Made by a program: the position numbers and the translations under genes
In this document: positions 16,435 to 25,689 of the stretch, in pieces
Layout: each line of letters opens with the position of its first letter
Position numbering within the stretch: the stretch's first letter is position 1
Source of the DNA: Aliirhizobium wenxiniae
GTDB lineage: Bacteria; Pseudomonadota; Alphaproteobacteria; Rhizobiales; Rhizobiaceae
Direction: 5' to 3'
NCBI RefSeq assembly: GCF_019511445.1
Contig: NZ_JAEUAN010000009.1
Location: 162,932-226,931 of the forward strand
Length of the DNA: 64,000 nucleotides
The notes under the pieces: generated by a model
Databases searched by the model: none
Seen by the model: the letters and a program-made list of their open reading frames with translations, nothing else
Told to the model about the DNA's origin: nothing

Positions 16435-18435
16435 ATGGCCTGTCTAGACTGCTCCAGCTGCTCGTGCGATCCCGCCGCCACCGAAATGCTGGCGATTGCC
16501 GAAGCCCAAAGCATCGATACCGCCTGGAGCCGCTACGCTGCGCAGCAGCCGCAATGCGGTTTCGGAACCACCGGCCTTTGCTGCCGCATCTGTCTGAAGG
16601 GACCGTGCCGGATCGACCCGTTCGGCAAAGGCCCGCAATTCGGTGTCTGCGGCGCCGACCGCGACACGATCGTCGCCCGCCACATGGTGCGCATGATGGC
16701 ATCGGGTGCCGCCGCCCATTCCGAGCACGGTCGTCATATCGCACTTGCCATGCTGCACTTGAGCAAGGGCCATCTGAAGGACTATTCGATCCGCGATCAG
16801 GAAAAGCTGATGGTCGTTGCCAAGCGGCTGGGCGTGAAGACCGATGGTCGCGAGTTGATGGCGATCGTCAGGGAACTTGCCGATATCACCCTCAACGACT
16901 TCCAGAACCAGGATTATGACCAGCCCTGCAATTGGCTGAATGCATCGCTTCCGGCACCACGCCTGAAGAAGCTCGGCGAGTTGGAGCTTCTGCCACACAA
17001 TATCGATGCTTCCGTCGCCCAGTCGATGTCGAGAACGCACCTTGGTTGCGACGCCGATCCGACCAACCTGATCCTCGGCGGCCTGCGCGTGGCGCTTGCC
17101 GACCTCGATGGCGAGATGCTGGCGACGGAACTCTCCGACACGCTGTTCGGCACACCATCGCCGGTCAAGACGACATCCAATATGGGGGTCCTGAAAAAGG
17201 ATGCCGTCAACATCGCCGTCAACGGTCACAATCCGCTTCTGTCGGACATCATCTGCGACGTCGCCGCAGACCTCAATGCCGAGGCCATCGCGGCCGGCGC
17301 CAAGGAAGGTATCAACGTCATCGGCATCTGCTGCACCGGCAACGAGATCATGGTGCGCCATGGCATTCCGCTGGCCACCAACTACCTGTCTCAGGAATTG
17401 CCGATCCTGACCGGCGCGCTGGATGCCATGGTTCTCGACGTCCAGTGCATTATGCCGTCGCTGCCACGGGTGGCCGAATGCTTCCATACGAAGATCATCA
17501 CCACCGACAAGCAGAACAAGATTGCCGGTGCGACGCATATGGAGTTCGACGATACGAAGGCTTCGGAGAATGCGGCATCGATCCTGCGCGTCGCCATCGA
17601 AGCCTTCAGGCAGCGTGATCCGAAGCGGGTACATATCCCCAATTTCAAGCAGGAAGCCATCGTCGGCTTCAGTGTCGAAGCCATCACGGCAGCGCTTTCC
17701 AATATCAATGCCGACGATCCGCTTCAGCCGCTGGTCGACAACATCGTCAACGGCAACATTCAGGGCGTCGTCCTGTTTGCCGGCTGCAACAATACCAAGA
17801 CGCAGCAGGACAGTGCCTATCTCGATATCGCTCTATCGCTTGCTGCTCGCAACGTGCTGGTTCTCGCGACAGGCTGTGCTGCCGGCGCCTATGCCAAGGC
17901 TGGCCTGATGACGCAGGAGGCCACGCGTCTTTATGCCGGTGAAGGCTTGAAGAGTGCGCTTACGGCAATCGGTGAGTCCGCCGGAATGAACGGACCATTG
18001 CCGTTGGTTCTCCATATGGGATCCTGCGTCGACAATAGCCGCGGCGTCGCACTCGGCACGGCACTGGCCAACAAGCTCGGCGTCGATCTCTCCGATCTGC
18101 CGCTTGTCGCCAGCGCCCCGGAAGCGATGACGGAGAAAGCCGTGGTTATCGGCAGCTGGGCCGTCACGATCGGCCTTCCCACGCATCTCGGCACGGTTCC
18201 GCCGATTGTCGGCTCGGATGTCGTGACCGGGCTTGTCACCGACACGGCGCGGGATCTTCTCGGCGGATATTTTATCGTCGAGACCAATCCGGCGCTCGCA
18301 GCCGACAAGCTGTTCGACGCCATCCAGCAGCGCCGCAGCGGCCTGGGTCTCAAGACCTATAGCGCACCGGCTCTGCCTGCGCGGACAAAGCTCGGATCGC
18401 GGCAAATGCCGCTCCTGCCGGAGCGGGTGTCATGA
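16435..18435 (+). CDS. cooS: CooS, anaerobic Ni-Fe carbon monoxide dehydrogenase catalytic subunit
   Basis: 666 residues. Counting from the ATG at 16435, the cluster D cysteines are C41 and C49, cluster B C50, C53, C58 and C72, and the Ni-Fe-S C-cluster ligands H265, C300, C338, C451, C481 and C531. These equal the R. rubrum CooS numbers. The proton-relay histidines H95, H98, H101 and H108 and the catalytic lysine K568 (T-E-K-A-V) are present too. It oxidises CO to CO2, passing electrons to CooF. GAGGGGG precedes the ATG. The C terminus is about 27 residues longer than the 639-residue R. rubrum protein. The stop overlaps cooC by four bases. Confidence 0.97.
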   Translation: MACLDCSSCSCDPAATEMLAIAEAQSIDTAWSRYAAQQPQCGFGTTGLCCRICLKGPCRIDPFGKGPQFGVCGADRDTIVARHMVRMMASGAAAHSEHGRHIALAMLHLSKGHLKDYSIRDQEKLMVVAKRLGVKTDGRELMAIVRELADITLNDFQNQDYDQPCNWLNASLPAPRLKKLGELELLPHNIDASVAQSMSRTHLGCDADPTNLILGGLRVALADLDGEMLATELSDTLFGTPSPVKTTSNMGVLKKDAVNIAVNGHNPLLSDIICDVAADLNAEAIAAGAKEGINVIGICCTGNEIMVRHGIPLATNYLSQELPILTGALDAMVLDVQCIMPSLPRVAECFHTKIITTDKQNKIAGATHMEFDDTKASENAASILRVAIEAFRQRDPKRVHIPNFKQEAIVGFSVEAITAALSNINADDPLQPLVDNIVNGNIQGVVLFAGCNNTKTQQDSAYLDIALSLAARNVLVLATGCAAGAYAKAGLMTQEATRLYAGEGLKSALTAIGESAGMNGPLPLVLHMGSCVDNSRGVALGTALANKLGVDLSDLPLVASAPEAMTEKAVVIGSWAVTIGLPTHLGTVPPIVGSDVVTGLVTDTARDLLGGYFIVETNPALAADKLFDAIQQRRSGLGLKTYSAPALPARTKLGSRQMPLLPERVS

Positions 18436-19229
18436 AGATTGCCGTAACGGGCAAGGGCGGCGTCGGCAAATCCACGATCGTGGGTTTGCTGGCCCGCGCA
18501 CTTGCCGACGATGGCTGGAAGGTGCTTGCCATTGATGCCGATCCCGACGCTAATCTGGCGTCGGCGATCGGTGTGCCGGCCGACAAGCTCGCGGATCTGA
18601 AGCCGATCTCGAAAATGGTCGATCTGGCGCGCGAGCGAACCGGAGCCACGGACGGACCCGGCTCGCATTTCATTCTCAATCCGAAAGTCGATGACATCCC
18701 CGATGGTTTCAGCGTCGAGCATGCCGGCGTGAAGATGCTGCTGATGGGAACCGTCAATCATGCGGGAACCGGTTGCGTCTGTCCCGAACATGCGCTCGTC
18801 CGCACTCTGCTGCGCCATATCCTGACCCGCAGGAAGGAATGCGTGCTGATCGACATGGAAGCCGGCATCGAGCATTTCGGCCGTGGAACGGTCGAGGCGG
18901 TGGACCTGCTGATCATCGTCGTCGAACCCGGTGCGCGCAGTTTCCAGACTGCGGGACAGATCGAGCAGTTCGCCGGCGAACTGGGGATCAAACAGGTCTG
19001 CTACGTGGCCAATAAGATCGCATCAGATCGGGACCATGTCTTCATCGCAAGCCGTGCGGACGAATGCGATCTGCTCGCCAAAATGCCCTTCGACGCCTTG
19101 GTCCAGACCGCTGATCAGGCAGGCCTGTCCTTCTACGATAGCGGCCCGGAGGGCAAGGATCGGGCGAAGGAGCTGATGCAGGCGCTGCTTGAACGCCTGT
19201 CTGCGAAAGGAGATCAGCAATGTGCCTAG
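18432..19229 (+). CDS. cooC: CooC, ATP-dependent nickel insertion protein for CODH
   Basis: 265 residues of the MinD/deviant Walker P-loop family: G-K-G-G-V-G-K-S-T at 8-16, I-D-A-D-P-D-A-N-L near 36, and the C-V-C nickel/dimer motif in G-T-G-C-V-C-P-E-H near 114-116. CooC uses ATP to insert nickel into the CooS C-cluster. A four-base overlap with cooS and a ten-base overlap with cooT suggest coupled synthesis. Confidence 0.95.
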   Translation: MKIAVTGKGGVGKSTIVGLLARALADDGWKVLAIDADPDANLASAIGVPADKLADLKPISKMVDLARERTGATDGPGSHFILNPKVDDIPDGFSVEHAGVKMLLMGTVNHAGTGCVCPEHALVRTLLRHILTRRKECVLIDMEAGIEHFGRGTVEAVDLLIIVVEPGARSFQTAGQIEQFAGELGIKQVCYVANKIASDRDHVFIASRADECDLLAKMPFDALVQTADQAGLSFYDSGPEGKDRAKELMQALLERLSAKGDQQCA

Positions 19230-19423
19230 CAACCGTTACCATCAGTCGCACTCCGTCGCCACCCGTGGCGATCGACGACGTCACTGCCGTCAGCCTGGCT
19301 GACGGATACGTGCAAGTCTCCACCCTGTTCGGCGAGGAACACCGCTTCACCGGTGTTTCCATCCGGCACATCGACACGCGCAAAGGCGTGACCATTCTGT
19401 TCGAGGAGGATCATTCCCTATGA
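19220..19423 (+). CDS. cooT: CooT, small nickel-binding CODH maturation protein
   Basis: 67 residues, the CooT size (~66). It starts M-C-L-A-T-V, keeping the second-position cysteine that binds nickel in the R. rubrum dimer, and has the short beta-rich pattern of the family. The start overlaps the cooC end, and AAAGGAG lies seven bases upstream. Position after cooC matches the cooFSCTJ order of R. rubrum. Confidence 0.87.
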   Translation: MCLATVTISRTPSPPVAIDDVTAVSLADGYVQVSTLFGEEHRFTGVSIRHIDTRKGVTILFEEDHSL

Positions 19424-19662
19424 AACCAGAAGACCAGGCAAAAATCCGGCTACGCACCTATGTGGCCCATTTTGCGGACCATGCAGAAGACCATCTCGCT
19501 GAGATCGGCGCGCTCAAACCCTCGCTCACGGATGATGCGCTTCTCACTCAGCTTATCGAACGAGCCATCGACGATATGGAAACGGCACGCCAGTCGCTTT
19601 GGGCGGTTCTCGATGCGCTTGGGAGCGGTTCAGGCACAGGTCACACACATCATGCTCACTGA
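19420..19662 (+). CDS. CooJ-like small protein with histidine-rich C terminus
   Basis: 80 residues, mostly helical, with H-F-A-D-H-A-E-D-H near the N terminus and G-H-T-H-H-A-H at the C-terminal end. It overlaps cooT by four bases and occupies the place of cooJ, whose product is a coiled-coil nickel-storage protein with a long His-rich tail (115 residues in R. rubrum). The tail here is much shorter, and homology could not be confirmed by eye, so only a nickel-binding cooJ-equivalent role is proposed. Confidence 0.6.
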   Translation: MKPEDQAKIRLRTYVAHFADHAEDHLAEIGALKPSLTDDALLTQLIERAIDDMETARQSLWAVLDALGSGSGTGHTHHAH

Positions 19663-19750
19663 CTTTCATCAAGGCGCAGGACGCGCCGAAGGCTACGCTT
19701 CCGCCGCAGGAATTCTTGCCGGCTGCTGAAGCCGGAGTTCGGGAGGCGAT

Positions 19751-20416
19751 ATGACGGCACGATTCAGTATAGCCCATGTTTTAACCGGTCCGGCCGGCGA
19801 AGGTTTCTTCAACGGGTTTCAGCCCCGGTCTCACGGCAAGGGGAGCATGATTTGTTTCGGCGAGAATGACGAGAACGGCATCTTCGTCGTGATGAGTGGC
19901 AAGCTGCGTGTCTACATGGTCGGTGAAGACCGCGAGATAACCCTGTTCTATCTCGTCGCAGGTGACATCTTCTGTCGCCATTCGGGCTGTCTGATCGAAG
20001 CGGTCGAACCGAGCGAGCTGCGCGTCACCGACATGAGAACTTTCGCAGCCAAGATGGAAAAGACCCCTGCCCTTTCGCATGGCCTTATCTCCATCCTTGG
20101 TCGCGCGATCATCTCCTGCATGAGAAACATCGAAGAACTGATGTTTCTCGATATCAAGCAGCGCGTCGCCTGGTTTTTCCTGGATCGGGCGAACGCGGAA
20201 AACGAGGACGCGCATTTTGCCGTCAAGCTTTCGGTCGACCTCACCGTCGAAGAAATCGCCAACCTGATCGGTTCATCGCGACAGGCGACTTCGACGGCGA
20301 TGAACAGCCTGATCAAGGACGGGCATCTCGAGCGCCATGGCCGGACGGATTACACCATACCCGACAAGGATCGCCTGAAAGCGGCGGCGGCGACGGGCAG
20401 ACTGTCGGCACGGTGA
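19751..20416 (+). CDS. cooA: CooA, CO-sensing haem transcription activator (CRP/FNR family)
   Basis: 221 residues against 222 in R. rubrum. The haem ligands of the reduced state are in place: C75 and H77 in F-C-R-H-S-G-C. The DNA-recognition helix reads G-S-S-R-Q-A-T-S-T-A-M-N-S-L, nearly the R. rubrum helix, so the same box should be bound. The other axial ligand of R. rubrum CooA, Pro2, is absent: the N terminus is M-T-A-R-F. GGAGG lies four bases before the ATG. It lies after the CODH genes and before hypB, in the same direction, and may be read from the hypA promoter. Confidence 0.95.
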   Translation: MTARFSIAHVLTGPAGEGFFNGFQPRSHGKGSMICFGENDENGIFVVMSGKLRVYMVGEDREITLFYLVAGDIFCRHSGCLIEAVEPSELRVTDMRTFAAKMEKTPALSHGLISILGRAIISCMRNIEELMFLDIKQRVAWFFLDRANAENEDAHFAVKLSVDLTVEEIANLIGSSRQATSTAMNSLIKDGHLERHGRTDYTIPDKDRLKAAAATGRLSAR

Positions 20417-20562
20417 CCGCGCCGGAAGCCGCACCCTTGGTCGGATGACGGGCGGTATCCGGGTTGGTTCCGGCGTTGGCGTGCTGAACGGCCTGGTTTG
20501 ACAATATCCGGCAGCGCCCATGACGACCGGGAGCGCCGGCAACGTGAAGAGGATTTTTGACG

Positions 20563-21465
20563 ATGTGTTCAATTTGCGGCTGTGGCGAAGCTCGTGTCGA
20601 AGGCCATCCTTCGCACGACCATTCCCATCTGACTGACGCCGAGCATGCTGCCCTGCATGCAGCGGGCATAGCGCACGGCCACGCTCATGGGCATAAGCAC
20701 GAGCATGGGCACGATGGCCACCACCTCCATGCCCATGACGACATGCATTACGGCAACGGCGTTGCCGGTGTATCCGTATCCGGGTTGGATCAGCATCAGG
20801 TTATCCGGCTGGAGAAGGCGCTCCTGTCGCATAATGACGGTCTGGCTCAGCAAAACCGCGTGGAATTTTCCCGTGCAGGTATTCTTGCCCTGAACCTTCT
20901 GTCCAGCCCCGGTTCCGGTAAAACCACATTGCTCTGCGAGACGATCAGGGCGATTGCCGACAGATTGCCGGCGGCCGTCATTGAAGGTGACCAGCAGACG
21001 AGTTTCGATGCGGATCGCATTCGCGCCACCGGCGCACCGGCGATCCAGATCAATACCGGCAAGGGCTGCCATCTCGATGCGGCAATGGTGGCCGACGCCT
21101 ATCGGCAACTGTCTCCAGCGCCGGGGACTGTCCTGTTCATCGAGAATGTCGGAAACCTGGTCTGCCCGGCAGCTTTCGATCTGGGAGAGGCCGCCAAGGT
21201 CGTCGTCCTTTCGGTCACTGAGGGCGAGGACAAACCGCTCAAATATCCCGACATGTTCGCGGCGGCCGATCTGTTGATCATCAATAAGATCGACCTTGCA
21301 CCCTATGTCAGCTTCAATATCGAACGCTGCCTCGAGATGGCGCGCCGCATCAACCCCGATCTTGCCGCCCTGCAGCTGTCCGCCACGACCGGCGAGGGCT
21401 TTGACGCATGGCTGCAGTGGATTACCGAGAAGCAGCAGGCGATCAGTTCGCGCCTCGGTTCGTGA
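20563..21465 (+). CDS. hypB: HypB, nickel-binding GTPase for NiFe maturation
   Basis: 300 residues from the ATG at 20563 (AAGAGGA upstream; an in-frame TTG two codons before is less likely). The N terminus has C-x-x-C-G-C (M-C-S-I-C-G-C), the high-affinity nickel site, then a His-rich stretch (~20-62) that can store nickel. The G domain shows P-G-S-G-K-T-T (P-loop), E-N-V-G-N-L-V-C-P and N-K-I-D-L. With HypA it delivers nickel to CooH. About 146 bases separate it from cooA; a TTGACA-like hexamer at ~20498 is the only promoter hint there. Confidence 0.95.
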   Translation: MCSICGCGEARVEGHPSHDHSHLTDAEHAALHAAGIAHGHAHGHKHEHGHDGHHLHAHDDMHYGNGVAGVSVSGLDQHQVIRLEKALLSHNDGLAQQNRVEFSRAGILALNLLSSPGSGKTTLLCETIRAIADRLPAAVIEGDQQTSFDADRIRATGAPAIQINTGKGCHLDAAMVADAYRQLSPAPGTVLFIENVGNLVCPAAFDLGEAAKVVVLSVTEGEDKPLKYPDMFAAADLLIINKIDLAPYVSFNIERCLEMARRINPDLAALQLSATTGEGFDAWLQWITEKQQAISSRLGS

Positions 21466-21484
21466 TCGGGAAGGACAGGTCATC

Positions 21485-21733
21485 ATGTGTCTTGCGATAC
21501 CTGCGGAGGTGACGGAGCTTCTGCCCGGTTCTATGGGGCGTGTCCGGATCGACGGCATCGTCAAGGTGGTCAGCCTGGCGCTGGTCGACGGTGTCGAGGT
21601 TGGAGACTACGTTCTTCTGCATGTCGGATTTGCTCTGAGCCGCATTGATCCTCAGGAGGCGGCAGAGACACTGGCGCTCTTGAGGGAGATGGGCGAGCTG
21701 GCGGAGCTCGAACCAGAGGAGTTTCTCGGATGA
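21485..21733 (+). CDS. hypC: HypC, hydrogenase maturation chaperone
   Basis: 82 residues starting M-C-L-A-I-P, the conserved start in which Cys2 binds the Fe(CN)2CO precursor and the large subunit. HypC forms a complex with HypD. Its stop overlaps the hypD ATG by four bases. Confidence 0.93.
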   Translation: MCLAIPAEVTELLPGSMGRVRIDGIVKVVSLALVDGVEVGDYVLLHVGFALSRIDPQEAAETLALLREMGELAELEPEEFLG

Positions 21734-22857
21734 AATTCGCCTCGGAGTTTCGCGACGGAAGCCTTGCACGCCGGATCGCGACGACCATCGCCGCCGAATG
21801 CCAACCTAGCCGCGGCTATAGTTTCATGGAATTCTGCGGCGGACATACCCATACCATTGCCCGATACGGGCTTGAGACGATGCTGCCGGAAGCGATCCGC
21901 CTCATTCACGGGCCGGGTTGCCCGGTCTGCGTTCTGCCCGTCGGCCGGATCGACAGCGGTATCGAGCTTGCCCGCGATCATGGCGTCATTCTGTGCACCT
22001 ATGGCGACATGATGCGGGTTCCCGGTTCGCCCCGCATGAGCCTGCTCAAGGCCAAAGCCGCCGGCGGCGATATCCGCATGGTCTGGTCGACACTCGATGC
22101 GCTGAAAATCGCGCGGGACAATCCTTCCCGCGAGGTCGTCTTCTTCGCGATAGGCTTCGAAACGACGACCCCACCCACAGCCATGGCATTGAAGATGGCA
22201 AAGGCGGAAGGCCTGACGAATTTCAGCATATTCTGCAATCACGTGCTCACACCATCGGCGATGCGGGCGGTACTTCAGGGCGGCAGCCTGCCGCTCGAAG
22301 GCGTGATCGGGCCTGGACATGTATCGGCTGTGATCGGCATCGATCCCTACCGGGAATTCTCCGATCGCGGCATGCCGGTCGTGGTCGCAGGCTTCGAGCC
22401 ACTTGATCTGTTGCAGGCCATCTTGATGTTGGTGCGGCAGGTCAACGAGGGGAGGCCTCGCGTCGAAAATGCCTATGTGCGGGCACTACCAGCCATCGGA
22501 AACGAGAAAGCGCAACAGGCGATTGCCGAGACGATGACGCTGCGCGACAGTTTCGAATGGCGGGGGCTCGGAACATTGCCCGATAGTGCGCTGAGACTTG
22601 CCGATGACTATGCGAAGTTCGATGCCGAGCGGCGTTTCGCACTTCCCTATCGCACCATTCCCGACCCGAAATCCTGTGCCTGCGCCGAAGTCGTGCGCGG
22701 CATCAAACGACCGGAGGAATGTCCGCTGTTCGGCCGCAGCTGCACGCCCGACAACCCGATCGGGTCCTGCATGGTGTCGAGCGAAGGCGGGTGCGCCGCC
22801 CATTGGCTTTATGGCCGCCACCGGATGTCGAATGAAGGCAGAAAGGCCGTTGCATGA
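21730..22857 (+). CDS. hypD: HypD, Fe(CN)2CO assembly scaffold
   Basis: 375 residues, the normal length. Conserved cysteine motifs are E-F-C-G-G-H-T-H (~36), G-P-G-C-P-V-C (~62-67), and a C-terminal [4Fe-4S] group including S-C-A-C-A-E, E-C-P-L-F-G and G-S-C-M-V-S-S-E-G-G-C. HypD carries the iron while cyanide from HypE/HypF and CO are added. Four-base overlaps link it to hypC and hypE. Confidence 0.95.
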   Translation: MKFASEFRDGSLARRIATTIAAECQPSRGYSFMEFCGGHTHTIARYGLETMLPEAIRLIHGPGCPVCVLPVGRIDSGIELARDHGVILCTYGDMMRVPGSPRMSLLKAKAAGGDIRMVWSTLDALKIARDNPSREVVFFAIGFETTTPPTAMALKMAKAEGLTNFSIFCNHVLTPSAMRAVLQGGSLPLEGVIGPGHVSAVIGIDPYREFSDRGMPVVVAGFEPLDLLQAILMLVRQVNEGRPRVENAYVRALPAIGNEKAQQAIAETMTLRDSFEWRGLGTLPDSALRLADDYAKFDAERRFALPYRTIPDPKSCACAEVVRGIKRPEECPLFGRSCTPDNPIGSCMVSSEGGCAAHWLYGRHRMSNEGRKAVA

Positions 22858-23915
22858 CCGCGAATGCTCACCGAAACCGAGATCTGTTTCCGCGGCCGCT
22901 GGATCTGGTCGCAGGGCGCGTCGATCTCACGCATGGCGGCGGCGGGCGGGCCATGGCGCAGCTCATTGCCGAGCTGTTTGCCGGCGCGTTTGACAATCCC
23001 TATCTCGCGAAGGGCAATGACATGGCGGTGATGCCGCCGACCGGGGGACGGCTGGTCATGTCGACGGATGGGTATGTCGTCTCCCCGATCTTCTTTCCCG
23101 GCGGAGATATCGGTTCGCTTTCGGTGCATGGCACGGTCAACGATGTCGCCATGAGCGGCGCAAGACCACTCTATTTATCGGCGAGCTTCATTCTCGAGGA
23201 AGGCCTTCCTCTGTCGGAGCTGAAGCATGTCGTCGAAAGCATGGCGGCGGCAGCGAAACAAGCGGACGTCCTGATCGTTACCGGCGATACCAAGGTGGTG
23301 GAACGCGGAAAGGCAGACGGTATCTTCATCGCCACCACCGGCATCGGCTCGCTGCAGGACGGGTTGCATATCGCTGGAGACCGGATCAGGCCCGGCGATG
23401 CGATCATCCTTTCGGGAACGATCGGTGACCACGGTATCGCGCTCCTCTCGAAACGCGAAAATCTCGAATTCGAAACCGCGATTGAAAGCGACAGTGCGCC
23501 GCTCCACGGATTGATCAGGGCGATGATCGAAGCCGAACCGGACATCCATTGCCTGCGTGACCCAACCCGCGGTGGTCTTGCCGCCACACTCAACGAATTG
23601 GCGCATCAATCAGGCCTCGGCATGATCGTCGATGAGGATGCCGTGCCGATAAGGCCGGCGGTACGCGGCGCCTGCGAATTGCTCGGCATCGACCCATTCG
23701 GTGTGGCAAACGAGGGGAAGCTTATCGCGTTTTGCCCCGCGGACAAGGCCGAGGCGCTGGTGACTGTTATGCGCGATCAGCCGTTCGGCGAGAACGCTGC
23801 GATCATCGGCCATGCGCAGCCGGACCCTCGCCGGCTCGTCTGGCTCAGAACGTCATTCGGCAGCCAGCGCGTTGTCGAGTGGTTCCATGGCGAACAGCTT
23901 CCAAGGATCTGCTGA
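22854..23915 (+). CDS. hypE: HypE, cyanide-ligand synthesis protein
   Basis: 353 residues of the PurM/SelD fold with L-T-H-G-G-G-G-R-A-M near the N terminus and G-D-T-K-V-V near 142. The C terminus is P-R-I-C, the tail whose cysteine receives the carbamoyl group from HypF and is dehydrated to thiocyanate. It is the last maturation gene; the bases right after its stop resemble a transposase relic read on the other strand. Confidence 0.95.
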   Translation: MTANAHRNRDLFPRPLDLVAGRVDLTHGGGGRAMAQLIAELFAGAFDNPYLAKGNDMAVMPPTGGRLVMSTDGYVVSPIFFPGGDIGSLSVHGTVNDVAMSGARPLYLSASFILEEGLPLSELKHVVESMAAAAKQADVLIVTGDTKVVERGKADGIFIATTGIGSLQDGLHIAGDRIRPGDAIILSGTIGDHGIALLSKRENLEFETAIESDSAPLHGLIRAMIEAEPDIHCLRDPTRGGLAATLNELAHQSGLGMIVDEDAVPIRPAVRGACELLGIDPFGVANEGKLIAFCPADKAEALVTVMRDQPFGENAAIIGHAQPDPRRLVWLRTSFGSQRVVEWFHGEQLPRIC

Positions 23916-24040
23916 CGCTTGCGAAGTGTCCGCGTGACTTTGAAGCCCTTGATCTTCGCATAGCAGTTTTCAACGTCTTGAAACCGCGAGCTGACTTGAT
24001 CATCGGTTCGCCTGCCATGACCGGCCTCGCCGACGCTGTC
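23916..24040 (-). pseudogene. Relic of an IS6-family transposase C terminus
   Basis: On the minus strand, from about 23985 down, the sequence reads G-F-K-T-L-K-T-A in one frame and then Y-A-K-I-K-G-F-K-V-T-R-T-L-R-K-R-Q in the next, as if one base were lost. The joined string resembles the C-terminal end of rhizobial IS6-type transposases as I recall it (pattern G-F-K-T-x-K-T-A-Y-A-T-I-K-G-F-E-V-M-R-A-L-R-K-G-Q). It is cut off at the hypE stop and fills the convergent gap between hypE and nikE. No terminal repeats are visible. Confidence 0.5.
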
Positions 24041-24085
24041 GGCGACCTGAACTGCCGGTGCACAAGCGCCTTTGGGCATTCGCCT

Positions 24086-24904
24086 TCAGCCTTTCGCCGA
24101 GACCGGATGCCCCTTGCATGGAACTCCCGGCAAAGGTGGCAGAACTGCGCCCTGCAGAAGTCGTGAAGCCGGGTGCCTCACCTGATCGAAATCAGCCGAT
24201 GCGATTTCCTCAACAATCTGGCCTTCCTCCATGACGAGGCAACGTGCGGCGAAGCGTTTGACCAATCTCAGATCATGGGTCACGAAGAGATAGGCAACGC
24301 CACTTTCCCGCTGAAGCTGTGCCAGAAGAGCAAGCGCGGAAGCCTGTAGATGAATGTCGAGGTTGGAAACCGCCTCATCCAGAATGATCAGTTTCGGATC
24401 GACGGCGAGTGCGCGGGCGATGCAGGCCCGCTGCAACTGCCCACCGCTGACCTGCGCAGGAAGCCGGCCGGCGATCTCCGATGGCAGCTCGACAAGGCGT
24501 AACAGTTCCTGAACGCGGCCTTCTCTCTCAACCTCGCTCATCGAGGTCAGATGCCGCAGCGGCTCGGCGATGATCTCACGCATGGTGAAGCGCGCATTGA
24601 CGGCGCTCGGAGAGTCCTGAAACACGAGCTGGACTTCGCGTCGGAAGATTTTCGTTTCTGCGCGGTCAAGCCTGGATACCGGCTTGCCGTGAAACAGGAC
24701 CTCTCCCGAGGTCGGCCGTTCCAGGCCGACCAGCAGCCGCGCGAGCGTGCTCTTGCCGCAGCCACTTCGCCCCAGGAGCGCCACCGTTTCTCCCTCCCCG
24801 ATGGTGAGCGAGATATCCTGCAGCACCGTCTTGCGCGCACTGGCGCCGACAAGCGAATGGGTTCTGTAGATTTTACCGAGATGACGGGCGCTGATCAGGG
24901 TCAT
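24086..24904 (-). CDS. nikE: NikE, nickel ABC transporter ATPase
   Basis: 272 residues with Walker [10 protein letters not shown] (~46), signature V-S-G-G-Q-L-Q-R-A (~154) and Walker B L-I-I-L-D-E-A (~176), as in dipeptide/nickel importer ATPases. Order and four-base overlaps with nikD, together with the NikA and NikR identities, make this the second ATPase of NikABCDE. It feeds the nickel needs of CooS and CooH. The 3' end faces hypE. Confidence 0.9.
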   Translation of the reverse strand: MTLISARHLGKIYRTHSLVGASARKTVLQDISLTIGEGETVALLGRSGCGKSTLARLLVGLERPTSGEVLFHGKPVSRLDRAETKIFRREVQLVFQDSPSAVNARFTMREIIAEPLRHLTSMSEVEREGRVQELLRLVELPSEIAGRLPAQVSGGQLQRACIARALAVDPKLIILDEAVSNLDIHLQASALALLAQLQRESGVAYLFVTHDLRLVKRFAARCLVMEEGQIVEEIASADFDQVRHPASRLLQGAVLPPLPGVPCKGHPVSAKG

Positions 24905-25689
24905 GCGCTGAGCTCCATTCCGTAGAGCGACAGATGCGCGCTGACCAATGTCCGGGTGATCGCGTGCCTTGGCTTGTGAAAAATATCAACCACCGAAGCC
25001 CGCTCGACCAGGCGACCGTGATCGAGAACCACGACATCGTCTGCCAGCCTTGCCACCACGCCCATATCGTGCGTGACCAGAAGGACGCCGAGACCACGTT
25101 CCTCGACCAGTTTTTCCAGCAGTTCCAGAACGCGGAGCTGCACGACGAGATCGAGATCGGTGGTCGGTTCATCCGCGAACAGGAATGGTGCTTCGCTCAG
25201 AAGCGCCAGCGCAATCATCATCCTTTGCAGCATGCCACCGCTCATCTCGAAGGCATGCAGGCCGAGAATGGCCTTCACATCCTCCAGCCCTGCGGCGCGC
25301 ATGCAGTCCTCGATCCGATCTCCCGCGCCGGAAACCGGAATGCCGAGCGCCCGCGACGTTTCATCGGCGTGATCCCGCATAGTTCGGACGGGATTGAATG
25401 CGCTTCTGGGGTTCTGCATGATCGTTGCCACATGCCGTCCTCGCAGAGCGGCGGCATCGTGGGTTACCCCATCGATGGTCACGTGCCCCAGCGTCTTCAC
25501 TACGCCGGGCGGGAGCACGCCGAGGGCCGCCGAACAGGTCATGGATTTGCCGGAACCGCTTGCCCCGACCAGAGCCATGACACGCCCCTGCTGAACCGTG
25601 AGAGAAAGATCATCGACGAGGATTTGACGCTGACCGTCAATCACGGCGGTCGCAGTCAGTCCTTCGATGGAGAGGGTCTTGCTGGTCAA
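24901..25689 (-). CDS. nikD: NikD, nickel ABC transporter ATPase
   Basis: 262 residues. Walker A is G-A-S-G-S-G-K-S-M (~42), the signature region M-S-G-G-M-L-Q-R-M (~150) and Walker [10 protein letters not shown] (~170). The start is a TTG at 25689 that overlaps the nikC TGA by four bases (TTGA); no ATG lies before the P-loop, so TTG is the credible start. It pairs with NikE to drive NikBC. Confidence 0.88.
   Translation of the reverse strand: MTSKTLSIEGLTATAVIDGQRQILVDDLSLTVQQGRVMALVGASGSGKSMTCSAALGVLPPGVVKTLGHVTIDGVTHDAAALRGRHVATIMQNPRSAFNPVRTMRDHADETSRALGIPVSGAGDRIEDCMRAAGLEDVKAILGLHAFEMSGGMLQRMMIALALLSEAPFLFADEPTTDLDLVVQLRVLELLEKLVEERGLGVLLVTHDMGVVARLADDVVVLDHGRLVERASVVDIFHKPRHAITRTLVSAHLSLYGMELSA

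Noticed and set aside
24027..24045. Hairpin TCGCCGAC-GCT-GTCGGCGA as terminator between hypE and nikE
   Set aside because: Perfect arms but a 3-base loop and no T run on either strand; it lies in or beside the transposase relic.
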